A stretch of DNA of 15,919 bases from Collinsella sp. AF02-46-1 (lineage in GTDB: Bacteria; Actinomycetota; Coriobacteriia; Coriobacteriales; Coriobacteriaceae): contig CAKXKM010000044.1 of assembly GCA_934876235.1 (NCBI GenBank), positions 1 through 15,919 of the forward strand. The letters run 5' to 3'. The notes under the pieces were generated by a model. That model saw only the letters and a program-made list of their open reading frames with translations, made no database searches and was not told the DNA's origin. Position numbers and translations under genes: made by a program. Positions 1 to 8,018 of the stretch are shown one piece after another. Position 1 is the first letter of the stretch, and each line of letters opens with the position of its first letter.

Positions 1-31
1 GTGTACTTTTGAGTGTGCAAGTGGGGAGTTG

Positions 32-217
32 TTACTCCTCGACGATCTCGGTGATCGCGCCAGCGGGGCAAGCGTCCTGGCAAGCGCCACAGGCGACGCA
101 GGAGTCCTCGTCGGCGACGGTAGCGACGTCCTGGAGCTCCAGAACGCCAGCGGGGCAGGAGTCGACGCAAACGCCACAAGCGATGCACTCGTCGGCATCA
201 ATTACGGGATGAGCCAT
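32..217 (-). CDS. Two-cluster [4Fe-4S] ferredoxin
   Basis: A 61-residue acidic bacterial ferredoxin, a small soluble electron carrier for cytoplasmic redox enzymes. Two complete cluster motifs are visible: Cys11, 14, 17 and 21 (CIACGVCVDSCP) and Cys40, 43, 46 and 50 (CVACGACQDACP). Each CxxCxxCxxxCP supplies three ligands to one cluster and the fourth to the other, as known for 2[4Fe-4S] ferredoxins. I start at the ATG at 215-217, giving MAHPVIDADE, because GAGAGG sits 8 nt upstream. The open frame extends 22 codons further, but those lack a ribosome site and fall on the promoter. The gene is monocistronic and divergent from dnaK, with its own promoter. The redox partner cannot be told from this window. 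Confidence 0.95.
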   Translation of the reverse strand: MAHPVIDADECIACGVCVDSCPAGVLELQDVATVADEDSCVACGACQDACPAGAITEIVEE

Positions 218-278
218 GGTAGTTTCCTCTCTGTTGACCGACGCTACAGGCGATGCGCGCCGGTTAGATTCGGGCAAA

Positions 279-306
279 AACATACCACGGGAGCGACCGT
301 TTGCAA
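279..306 (-). promoter_or_regulatory. Promoter of the ferredoxin gene
   Basis: On the minus strand, TTGCAA (301-306) and TATGTT (279-284) are separated by 16 bp. The -10 is preceded by TGG, which makes an extended -10. Each box matches 4 of 6 positions of the vegetative consensus. The predicted transcript would start near 272, leaving a leader of about 55 nt. This is read by eye. Confidence 0.55.
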
Positions 307-439
307 TACCCTCTGGCCGGCATCTTCATACCGTTCGCCGAGTATGCCAAGGTTTACTAAAAAACGCGCAGGTGGGGCCGTTGAGCTGCGAAAATGTTAG
401 CTAAAGGTGACTTGAAATATTGAGCTATTGAGCGCGCCT

Positions 440-613
440 GCGGAAAGGGCATCCCGTTATTTGGCCGAAAACCGGGGCGCAGTTTCCGGATGGACCGCCC
501 GGCGGAAACTGCATCCCGGAATTTTCGCTCAGATTGGGATGTATTTTCCCGAAGGCTCTGGTTGCGGAAACTGCGACCCGGAATCCACGCTCAAACCGGG
601 ATGAGCTTGCCGC
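440..613. repeat. Three tandem imperfect palindromes, 62-bp period
   Basis: Units start at 440, 502 and 564, exactly 62 bp apart. Each is a 49-50 bp imperfect inverted repeat: 440-488, 502-551 and 564-613. Left arms resemble GCGGAAACTGCATCCCGG and right arms its reverse complement. Central loops differ, and 12-13 bp link the units. The array lies in the 592-bp gap between the divergent ferredoxin and dnaK genes. I see no convincing gene in that gap; its short open frames cross the repeats. It resembles REP-type intergenic repeats that can fold as stem-loops. Its role is unknown. Confidence 0.8.
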
Positions 614-739
614 AAGACGGCCCCCAGGCACCCCCGGACGCAAACCTCAGCCATCTCTACATAGATCTCAATAGATTTGCCGAGAACTCAATCAGCGCAT
701 CTACCTGCGCATTTAAGAACCTAAACTCTCGACAATAAG

Positions 740-774
740 AAATCTTATATGAATTGACTTAGATTTTGTATATT
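740..774 (+). promoter_or_regulatory. dnaK promoter with putative HspR operator
   Basis: AAATCT (740-745) and AGATTT (761-766) form an inverted repeat with a 15-nt centre. A -10-like TATATT (769-774) begins 2 nt after the right arm, so a bound protein would cover the -35 region. The -35 is poorly defined; TTATAT at 745-750 has about 18-bp spacing. Nearly the same element lies upstream of clpB (9925-9960). That points to one regulator of both genes, and the nearby hspR is the natural candidate. The element differs from the classical HAIR (CTTGAGT-N7-ACTCAAG), so HspR binding is inferred. Transcription would start near 781, giving a leader of about 95 nt. Confidence 0.7.
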
Positions 775-875
775 CCGGCCCATAAGGGGATACACTACAT
801 CCTGAAAGACAAGCCGAAACACCGCGCGGCAGACCGCCGAGTCGGTGCAAACGCACAAGAGAGAGGGAATTTCTA

Positions 876-2768
<1,893 letters not shown>

Positions 2769-2770
2769 TC

Positions 2771-3613
2771 ATGTCCGCCCGTAAAGCTCGCACGGAGGCG
2801 GCCGCCGCTGGCGCCGCCCCCGTTGACTCTGAGGAGAAGGACGTGAAGATTCCCGTAGAGGCCGTTGACGATACCGAGGCCAACGAGGCCTCGGCCGCCG
2901 AGGCTGCCGAGAACCAGGTAGAGGATTCCAACAAGGAGGCGACGATGACCGAGGACGAGATGGTGGAAGCCGCTATCCGCGCCGGTGAAGAAGCCGCCGA
3001 CAACGACTTTAAGCTCAAGTTCGAGCAGGCCCAAAAGGAGCTTGCCGACGTGCGCAACGAGCTCGATGCTGCGGCAGAGGCTCAGAAGGCCGCCGAGGAC
3101 AAGGCAAAGGACGCTACCGAGCGCACCGCCCGCCTGCAGGCCGACTGGGAGAACTTCCGTCGCCGCACCGCCAGCGAGCGCATCGCCGAGCGCGAGCGTG
3201 CGACCGAGAAGCTCGTCACCGCGCTGCTGCCGGTGGTTGACGATATCGAGCGCGCGATCGACCATGCCCGCAGCCAAGAGCTTTCTGACGACTTTAAGCA
3301 GTTCGTCGACGGCGTCGATGCGGTTCATGCCAAGCTGCTCGACGTGTTTGCACACGAGGGCGTTGAGCCCATCGACCCCAAGGGCGAGGCGTTCGATCCG
3401 CTCGAGCACCAGGCTGTGGGTCGCGTCGAGGACGCATCGCAGTACGACGAGACCGTCAACGACGTGTACCAGAAGGGCTACCGCATGGCGGATCGCATTC
3501 TGCGTTCCGCGATGGTGACGGTGACCTACGGTGGCGAGAAGCGCCCCGCACCGGAGCCCGAAGCGGCGCCCGAGGATGCTGCGGCCGATACGGCTGAGAG
3601 CACCGAGGAGTAA
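2771..3613 (+). CDS. grpE: GrpE, nucleotide exchange factor for DnaK
   Basis: A 280-residue cochaperone that dimerises and releases ADP from DnaK. The first 60 residues are low-complexity and Ala/Glu-rich. A long charged helix follows (about 79-160, containing RLQADWENFRRR). The GrpE core is LLPVVDDIERAIDH, GVEPIDPKGEAFDPLEHQAV and YQKGYRMADRILRSAMVTV. The acidic Pro/Ala tail is longer than usual. The ATG at 2771 is 2 nt after dnaK, which suggests coupled translation, but its only ribosome site is a GAGG 10 nt upstream inside dnaK. An in-frame ATG at 2945 (codon 59) has a consensus site and would give a 222-residue GrpE that still holds the whole core. Which start is used is uncertain. Confidence 0.96.
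   Translation: MSARKARTEAAAAGAAPVDSEEKDVKIPVEAVDDTEANEASAAEAAENQVEDSNKEATMTEDEMVEAAIRAGEEAADNDFKLKFEQAQKELADVRNELDAAAEAQKAAEDKAKDATERTARLQADWENFRRRTASERIAERERATEKLVTALLPVVDDIERAIDHARSQELSDDFKQFVDGVDAVHAKLLDVFAHEGVEPIDPKGEAFDPLEHQAVGRVEDASQYDETVNDVYQKGYRMADRILRSAMVTVTYGGEKRPAPEPEAAPEDAAADTAESTEE
2933..2947 (+). promoter_or_regulatory. Strong internal ribosome site and second grpE start
   Basis: AAGGAGG (2933-2939), 5 nt before an in-frame ATG (2945-2947), is the best Shine-Dalgarno sequence in the dnaK-grpE-dnaJ cluster. It lies inside the low-complexity N-terminal part of grpE, which GrpE does not need for its fold. It therefore marks either the true start or a second one producing a short form. 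Confidence 0.55.
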
Positions 3614-3618
3614 TTGAG

Positions 3619-3650
3619 AAGGGCCCCGGGGCAACACCCGGGGCCCTTTC
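3619..3650 (+). terminator. Hairpin between grpE and dnaJ
   Basis: A perfect 12-bp stem has AAGGGCCCCGGG (3619-3630) pairing with CCCGGGGCCCTT (3637-3648) around the 6-nt loop GCAACA. Only a short T-run (TTTCTG) follows, so it may end some transcripts after dnaK-grpE or protect their 3' end. Some read-through to dnaJ is likely, because I see no clear promoter in the 70 bp before dnaJ. Confidence 0.7.
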
Positions 3651-3676
3651 TGACCTAGTGCCATATGAAAGCATGA

Positions 3677-3701
3677 GCCGCCGTCCGCAGGGGCGGCGGA
3701 C
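3677..3701 (+). promoter_or_regulatory. Two mutually exclusive hairpins ahead of dnaJ
   Basis: GCCGCC (3677-3682) can pair with GGCGGC (3692-3697), or GTCCGC (3683-3688) can pair with GCGGAC (3696-3701). The two folds compete for the shared G-rich strand. They end 5 nt before the dnaJ ribosome site AGGAGAGGAG (3707-3716). This could be a small translational control or only a GC-rich leader; nothing beyond the pairing supports a function. Confidence 0.3.
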
Positions 3702-3721
3702 GTAACAGGAGAGGAGCTACG

Positions 3722-4687
3722 ATGGCTGCAGGCAAAACCTTCTATGACATCCTGGGCGTATCCAAGAGCGCCTCCGACAAAGAGATCAAGAGCGCGTTTC
3801 GCAAGCTCGCGCAAAAATATCACCCCGATGCCGGCGGCGACGAGGCTAAGTTTAAGGAGATTAGCGAGGCCTACGAGACGCTTTCGGACGAGAAGAAGCG
3901 CAAAGAGTACGACCAGATGCTCATGTTCGGCGGCATGCCGGGCGCAGGCGGCGCGTATGGCGGCGGCTACGGTGCCGGCGCGGGCGCCAGCGGCTGGGGC
4001 GATATCTTCGACAGCATCTTTAGCGGCAACGGCGCCTGGGGCAGCGATTGGGGCTCGGGCTTTGCCGGGGCTGCGGGTAACGCCGGTGCCGGCGCGGGTC
4101 GCAGCCGCGCTCGCAAGGGCGGCGACCTGTCGCTGACCGTCGATGTGACGGCCGAGGACGCGTTTCGCGGCGTGACGCACAAGGTCACCTACCGCATTCC
4201 CTCGACGGGCGAACAGCAGACCATTACGGTCTCGGTGCCCGCGGGCGCGGTCGACGGCGGCAAGCTGCGCTACAAACGTCGCGGCGAGTATGGCGTTGCC
4301 GGCGGCGAGCGCGGCGACCTGGTCGTGACCACGCACGTGGAGGAGCATCCGCTGTTTAAGCGTAAAGGTGCCGACGTGACCATGGAGGTACCGGTCTCGG
4401 TCTACGAGGCGGCGCTCGGCTGCACGGTGGACGTGCCGACGCCCGGCGGTGCGACGGTTCGTCTGAAGGTGCCCGCGGGTACCCAGACGGGCAAGAAGTT
4501 CCGCTTTAAGGAAATGGGGGCGCCCGACGTTAAGCACCGTGGCCGTACGGGCGCGCTGCTCGTCGAGATCAAGGTGCAGGTCCCCACGAACCTATCCGAT
4601 GACGAGCGCGATGCCATGACCAAGCTGCGCGAGGTCGACACGCGCGATTATCGCGAGAAGGTCAACCGTTACAAGGCGACGTACTAG
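3722..4687 (+). CDS. dnaJ: DnaJ-type cochaperone lacking the zinc finger
   Basis: A 321-residue Hsp40 that delivers clients to DnaK and stimulates its ATPase. The J-domain (about 5-65) carries the essential HPD at 34-36. A Gly-rich segment (about 70-130) contains a DIF motif (WGDIFDSIF). Two C-terminal beta domains follow, seen in VPAGAVDGGKLRYKRRGEYG and VPAGTQTGKKFRFKEMG. There are no CxxCxGxG repeats; the only cysteine is in LGCTVDV. It is therefore a class B (CbpA-like) J-protein, shorter than a full DnaJ of about 370-390 residues. Its place between grpE and hspR, where actinobacteria usually carry dnaJ, makes DnaK its likely partner. AGGAGAGGAG precedes the ATG. Confidence 0.95.
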   Translation: MAAGKTFYDILGVSKSASDKEIKSAFRKLAQKYHPDAGGDEAKFKEISEAYETLSDEKKRKEYDQMLMFGGMPGAGGAYGGGYGAGAGASGWGDIFDSIFSGNGAWGSDWGSGFAGAAGNAGAGAGRSRARKGGDLSLTVDVTAEDAFRGVTHKVTYRIPSTGEQQTITVSVPAGAVDGGKLRYKRRGEYGVAGGERGDLVVTTHVEEHPLFKRKGADVTMEVPVSVYEAALGCTVDVPTPGGATVRLKVPAGTQTGKKFRFKEMGAPDVKHRGRTGALLVEIKVQVPTNLSDDERDAMTKLREVDTRDYREKVNRYKATY

Positions 4688-4759
4688 GGCGGTCGTGGCG
4701 CACACCCGCGCCCGCGGGCTTATGATGGACGATAACGAGACGGAAAGGGGTCAGGTAGC

Positions 4760-5176
4760 ATGGCCGAGGACAATAGGAATAAACCGCTGTACATGATCAG
4801 CGTGGCGGCCGAGTTGACCGGCATGCATCCGCAGACTCTGCGCGTCTACGAGTCCAAGGGCCTGGTGAACCCCCAGCGCTCGGGCGGCAACACGCGTCTG
4901 TATTCGCGTGCCGATATCGAGCGCCTGGAGCTCATCAACCAGCTGACTGACGAGGGCATCAACCTTGCCGGCGTGGTGCGCATCCTCGATATGAAGGAGC
5001 GTGCCGAGGAGCGCGAGCGCGAGAACGAAAAACTCCGCGCACGCGTGCGCCAGCTCGAGGACGAGCTGCACGAGTACAAGATGCAGAAGAAGATCACCGC
5101 CCTGGCCCCGCGCGACGGCTCGGTCAACCCCGAGCAAGTCATGCGCAAGCTGCTGGGCGCCGGCGGAGACCTGTAG
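4760..5176 (+). CDS. hspR: HspR, MerR-family heat-shock repressor
   Basis: A 138-residue DNA-binding repressor. The MerR-type winged helix spans about residues 11-75, with YMISVAAELTGMHPQTLRVY as the helix-turn-helix and GGNTRLYSRADIERL as the wing. The segment DEGINLAGVVRIL is typical of HspR. A charged coiled coil (about 78-110) should form the dimer. No metal-binding cysteines are present, unlike metal-sensing MerR proteins. It closes the dnaK-grpE-dnaJ cluster, the standard place for actinobacterial hspR, 72 bp after dnaJ. AAAGGGG before the ATG is the likely ribosome site. A TATGAT at 4721-4726 could be a weak separate -10, but I see no matching -35. Likely targets are the elements at 740-766 and 9925-9951. 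Confidence 0.95.
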   Translation: MAEDNRNKPLYMISVAAELTGMHPQTLRVYESKGLVNPQRSGGNTRLYSRADIERLELINQLTDEGINLAGVVRILDMKERAEERERENEKLRARVRQLEDELHEYKMQKKITALAPRDGSVNPEQVMRKLLGAGGDL

Positions 5177-5185
5177 GCACTCATT

Positions 5186-5306
5186 GGGGACAGACTTAAA
5201 TGAGTACCTGCAGAATGAGAGTGGATAATCTCCCGTTTTTGGCCTGTTTGCAGGCTCAAAGTGGGAGATTATCCACTCTCGTCATTTCGGCGTCTAAGTC
5301 TGCCCC
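5186..5306. repeat. Nested long palindrome downstream of hspR
   Basis: Three concentric inverted repeats share one centre. The outer arms are GGGGACAGACTTA (5186-5198) and TAAGTCTGCCCC (5295-5306), differing by one base. The middle arms are a perfect 18 bp, GAGAGTGGATAATCTCCC (5217-5234) and its complement (5263-5280). The inner hairpin is GCCTG-TTTG-CAGGC (5242-5255). The element starts 9 bp after the hspR stop and carries no gene. It resembles a small non-autonomous mobile element or composite REP and could also stop transcription after hspR. The 269-bp gap to the hydratase otherwise shows only the hairpin at 5413-5430. Confidence 0.8.
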
Positions 5307-5412
5307 CGGCACCCAACTCGTTCTTTGCTTTACTGAGATAAAGTGAACGTGCAGATTCGTAACCCACTCGCAACCGTTCTATGGCACGATATTGAACGAA
5401 TGTATGCTATGC

Positions 5413-5430
5413 GCCCAAATCGTTTTGGGC
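5413..5430 (+). promoter_or_regulatory. Perfect hairpin next to the hydratase ribosome site
   Basis: GCCCAAA (5413-5419) and TTTGGGC (5424-5430) form a 7-bp stem with the 4-nt loop TCGT. It ends 5 nt before the ribosome site GGGAG (5436-5440) of the gene at 5446. It could be a leader hairpin affecting translation or a DNA operator. It is too close to the gene to be a plausible terminator, and no T-run follows. A -10-like TATGCT is at 5403-5408 without a clear -35. Confidence 0.4.
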
Positions 5431-5445
5431 AGAGTGGGAGACAGT

Positions 5446-7746
5446 ATGGTCAAGCTGTACGAGGACGGCATCTACCTGCGCGGCGGCAGCGAGGTTGTGC
5501 CTGCGGCCGAGGCTGCCGAGCGCGGTATTACGCAGACGCCCGAGGATGCCAAGCGCGGCACCATCGCGTATTCGATCCTCCAGGCACACAATACGTCCGG
5601 AGATCCCGAGGCACTCAAGATTCGCTTCGACGCCATGGCGAGCCACGACATCACCTTTGTCGGCATCATCCAGACGGCGCGCGCCTCGGGCATGGAGCAG
5701 TTCCCGCTGCCTTACGTGCTCACCAACTGCCATAATTCGCTGTGCGCCGTGGGCGGCACCATCAACGAGGACGACCACGTCTTTGGCCTCTCGGCCGCAA
5801 AGAAGTACGGTGGCATCTTCGTTCCGCCGCATATCGCCGTTATCCACTCCTTTATGCGTGAGAACTTCGCGGGCTGCGGCAAGATGATCCTGGGTTCCGA
5901 CTCGCACACCCGCTACGGCGCTCTGGGCACTATGGCCGTGGGCGAGGGCGGTGGCGAGCTGGCAAAGCAACTGCTGCGCGACACCTACGACGTCGCCTAT
6001 CCCGGCGTCGTCGCCATCTACCTCACGGGTGCCCCGCGCCCCGGCGTCGGCCCGCACGATGTGGCGCTCGCCATCATCCGCGCTGTCTTTGCCAAGGGCT
6101 ACGTCAAGAACAAGGTCATGGAGTTTGTGGGCCCCGGCATCGCGAGCATGACGACCGACTACCGCAACGGCGTCGACGTCATGACCACCGAGACCACCTG
6201 CCTGTCGAGCATCTGGGCCACCGACGAGGACACGCACGCGTTTTTGACCATGCACGGCCGCGGCGACGACTATCGCGAGCTCAAGCCCGCCGATGTCGCC
6301 TACTACGACGGTTGCGTCGAGGTCGACCTGTCGAGCATCAAGCCCATGATCGCACTGCCGTTCCATCCTTCCAACGGCTTTGAGATCGACGAGCTCAACG
6401 AGAACCTCGAGGACATCCTGCACGAGGTGGAGCTCGAGGCCGCCAAGATCGGCGAGGGCAAGACGCACTTTAGCCTGCTCGACAAGATCGTCGACGGCAA
6501 GCTGCACGTGCAGCAGGGCGTTATCGCCGGCTGCTCGGGCGGCAACTATGACTCCGTGGTCCAGGCTGCCCGCGTGCTCAAGGGCGCCAATACCGGCTGC
6601 GGCGAGTTCTCGCTGTCGGTCTATCCCACGAGCCAGCCCGTGGCGCTCGAACTTACACGCCGCGGCTACATCTACGACCTCATGGAGGCCGGCGCAATCG
6701 TGCGCACGGCATTCTGCGGCCCGTGCTTCGGCGCCGGCGACACGCCCGCCAACAACGGCCTTTCGATCCGTCACACCACGCGCAACTTCCCCAACCGCGA
6801 GGGTTCCAAGCCGGGTAATGGCCAGCTGAGCGCCGTGGCCCTGATGGACGCCCGCTCCATTGCGGCAACGGCTGCCAACGGCGGCGTCCTGACGCCGGCG
6901 ACCGACCTGCCCGAGGACACTTGGGACGAGGCCTGCGAGTACACCTTTGACGACGCGCCGTACAAGAAGCGCGTGTACTGGGGCTTTGGCAAGGCGGAGC
7001 CTGCCGACGAGCTGGTCGAAGGCCCCAACATCAAGCCGTGGCCCGCGATGGAGCCGCTCGGCGACGACATCCTGCTCAAGGTTTGCTCCAAGATCATGGA
7101 CCCGGTCACCACGACCGACGAGCTCATTCCCTCGGGCGAGACGAGCTCCTTCCGCTCCAACCCGCTGGGGCTGGCTGAGTTTACGCTGAGCCGCCGCGAC
7201 CCGGCCTACGTGGGTCGCTCCAAGGAGGTCGACGCTGTGGAGAAGCGTCGCGTTGCCGGCGAGTCCGCGGGCGACCTGGCGGCGTTCGATGCCGAGCTTG
7301 CCGGTGTGTTTGAGGCGCTGGCCGGCGCGGGTGTCGCGGCCGATGCCAAGGCGACCGAGTTCGGTTCCATGATTTACGCCAAGAAGCCTGGCGACGGCAG
7401 CGCCCGCGAGCAGGCCGCGAGCTGCCAGCGCGTAATTGGCGGCCTGGCCAACATCGTCCACGAGTACGCCACCAAGCGCTATCGCTCCAACGTGATGAAC
7501 TGGGGCATGGTGCCCTTCCAGATGGAGGCCGAGCCCAACTTTGAGGTGGGCGATTACGTCTTTGTGCCGGGTATCCGTGCCGCGCTCGATGGCGACCTGA
7601 AGGACATCGCCGCCTACGTGGTGCGCGCCGATGGTGCGGTCGAGCAGATTGAGCTCTACATTGCCGATATGACGGCAGAGGAGCGTGCCATCGTCAAGGC
7701 CGGCTGCCTGATCAACTACAACAAGTTCAAGGCCGCTGCCGAGTAG
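5446..7746 (+). CDS. Aconitase-family hydratase (YbhJ-like)
   Basis: A 766-residue protein of the aconitase superfamily, iron-sulphur enzymes that dehydrate and rehydrate hydroxy-acids such as citrate. Cluster ligands are probably Cys363 in IAGCSGGNYDS and Cys424 and Cys427 in AFCGPCFGAGD. LGSDSHTRYGALG (149-161) is the conserved active-site segment. The C-terminal swivel domain is recognisable around NWGMVPFQ. The overall pattern is closer to the E. coli YbhJ-type 'hydratase' branch than to AcnA, AcnB or LeuC, so the substrate is uncertain. I chose the ATG at 5446 because GGGAG lies 5 nt upstream and MVKLYEDGIYLRGG begins conserved-looking sequence; the frame opens 18 codons earlier over the leader hairpin. 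It is monocistronic, with a repeat on each side. Confidence 0.9.
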   Translation: MVKLYEDGIYLRGGSEVVPAAEAAERGITQTPEDAKRGTIAYSILQAHNTSGDPEALKIRFDAMASHDITFVGIIQTARASGMEQFPLPYVLTNCHNSLCAVGGTINEDDHVFGLSAAKKYGGIFVPPHIAVIHSFMRENFAGCGKMILGSDSHTRYGALGTMAVGEGGGELAKQLLRDTYDVAYPGVVAIYLTGAPRPGVGPHDVALAIIRAVFAKGYVKNKVMEFVGPGIASMTTDYRNGVDVMTTETTCLSSIWATDEDTHAFLTMHGRGDDYRELKPADVAYYDGCVEVDLSSIKPMIALPFHPSNGFEIDELNENLEDILHEVELEAAKIGEGKTHFSLLDKIVDGKLHVQQGVIAGCSGGNYDSVVQAARVLKGANTGCGEFSLSVYPTSQPVALELTRRGYIYDLMEAGAIVRTAFCGPCFGAGDTPANNGLSIRHTTRNFPNREGSKPGNGQLSAVALMDARSIAATAANGGVLTPATDLPEDTWDEACEYTFDDAPYKKRVYWGFGKAEPADELVEGPNIKPWPAMEPLGDDILLKVCSKIMDPVTTTDELIPSGETSSFRSNPLGLAEFTLSRRDPAYVGRSKEVDAVEKRRVAGESAGDLAAFDAELAGVFEALAGAGVAADAKATEFGSMIYAKKPGDGSAREQAASCQRVIGGLANIVHEYATKRYRSNVMNWGMVPFQMEAEPNFEVGDYVFVPGIRAALDGDLKDIAAYVVRADGAVEQIELYIADMTAEERAIVKAGCLINYNKFKAAAE

Positions 7747-7761
7747 CGCACTTAATTGTCC

Positions 7762-7835
7762 GCCCGGGGCTTACCCTTTCCCGCCCGCTCACGCGCTTCG
7801 CGAGGGCCGCGTTCGGGAAAGGGTAAGCCCCGGGC
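7762..7835. repeat. Large perfect inverted repeat after the hydratase
   Basis: Two perfect 22-bp arms, 7762-7783 (GCCCGGGGCTTACCC then TTTCCCG) and 7814-7835, surround a 30-nt centre holding a small hairpin CGCG-CTT-CGCG (7792-7802). It begins 15 bp after the hydratase stop. No T-run follows, so it is not a classical terminator. The long identical arms suggest a REP/MITE-like unit or an mRNA-stabilising 3' structure. Confidence 0.75.
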
Positions 7836-7892
7836 TACATTTCTGCGTTCTCGTTGGGTCTTGAGGGACGCTAATAAATAGACTTGCTTGAT

Positions 7893-7925
7893 GCCGCCTC
7901 TGTTATCGGGGCGGCTTCTTTTTGT
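7893..7925 (+). terminator. Intrinsic terminator downstream of the hydratase
   Basis: GCCGCC (7893-7898) pairs with GGCGGC (7910-7915), followed by TTCTTTTTGTT. Stem plus U-tract fits Rho-independent termination on the plus strand. It sits 147 bp after the hydratase stop and just ahead of the first 35-bp palindrome. A weak promoter-like TTGGGT/TAAATA pair lies upstream (about 7855-7881), so ending a short transcript is also possible. Confidence 0.65.
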
Positions 7926-7930
7926 TGAAA

Positions 7931-7965
7931 ACCACCACAAAGGGGGCAGGCACCTTTGTGGTGGT
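7931..7965. repeat. 35-bp palindrome, copy 1
   Basis: Perfect 13-bp arms ACCACCACAAAGG (7931-7943) and CCTTTGTGGTGGT (7953-7965) flank the 9-nt loop GGGCAGGCA. The loop is the near reverse complement of those in copies 2 and 3, so this copy is inverted. It lies 53 bp past the end of the minus-strand gene at 8019. It looks like a REP element; the loop half GGNCAGGCA is the asymmetric part. Confidence 0.85.
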
Positions 7966-8018
7966 GGGGACGAGCTCGATGCTGTTGTGATCGTTGAGCG
8001 GCATGTTAATGGGCGGCT

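Noticed and set aside
440..613. Three spaced repeats considered as a small CRISPR array
   Set aside because: Repeats are palindromic over their whole length, linkers are only 12-13 bp, arms diverge, and no cas gene is nearby.
490..738. Short plus-strand frame upstream of dnaK
   Set aside because: It runs through two of the three palindromes and has no ribosome site or recognisable protein.
754..759. TTGACT inside the dnaK operator as a -35 box
   Set aside because: No -10 lies 16-18 bp downstream, and the clpB element lacks this hexamer although the rest is conserved.
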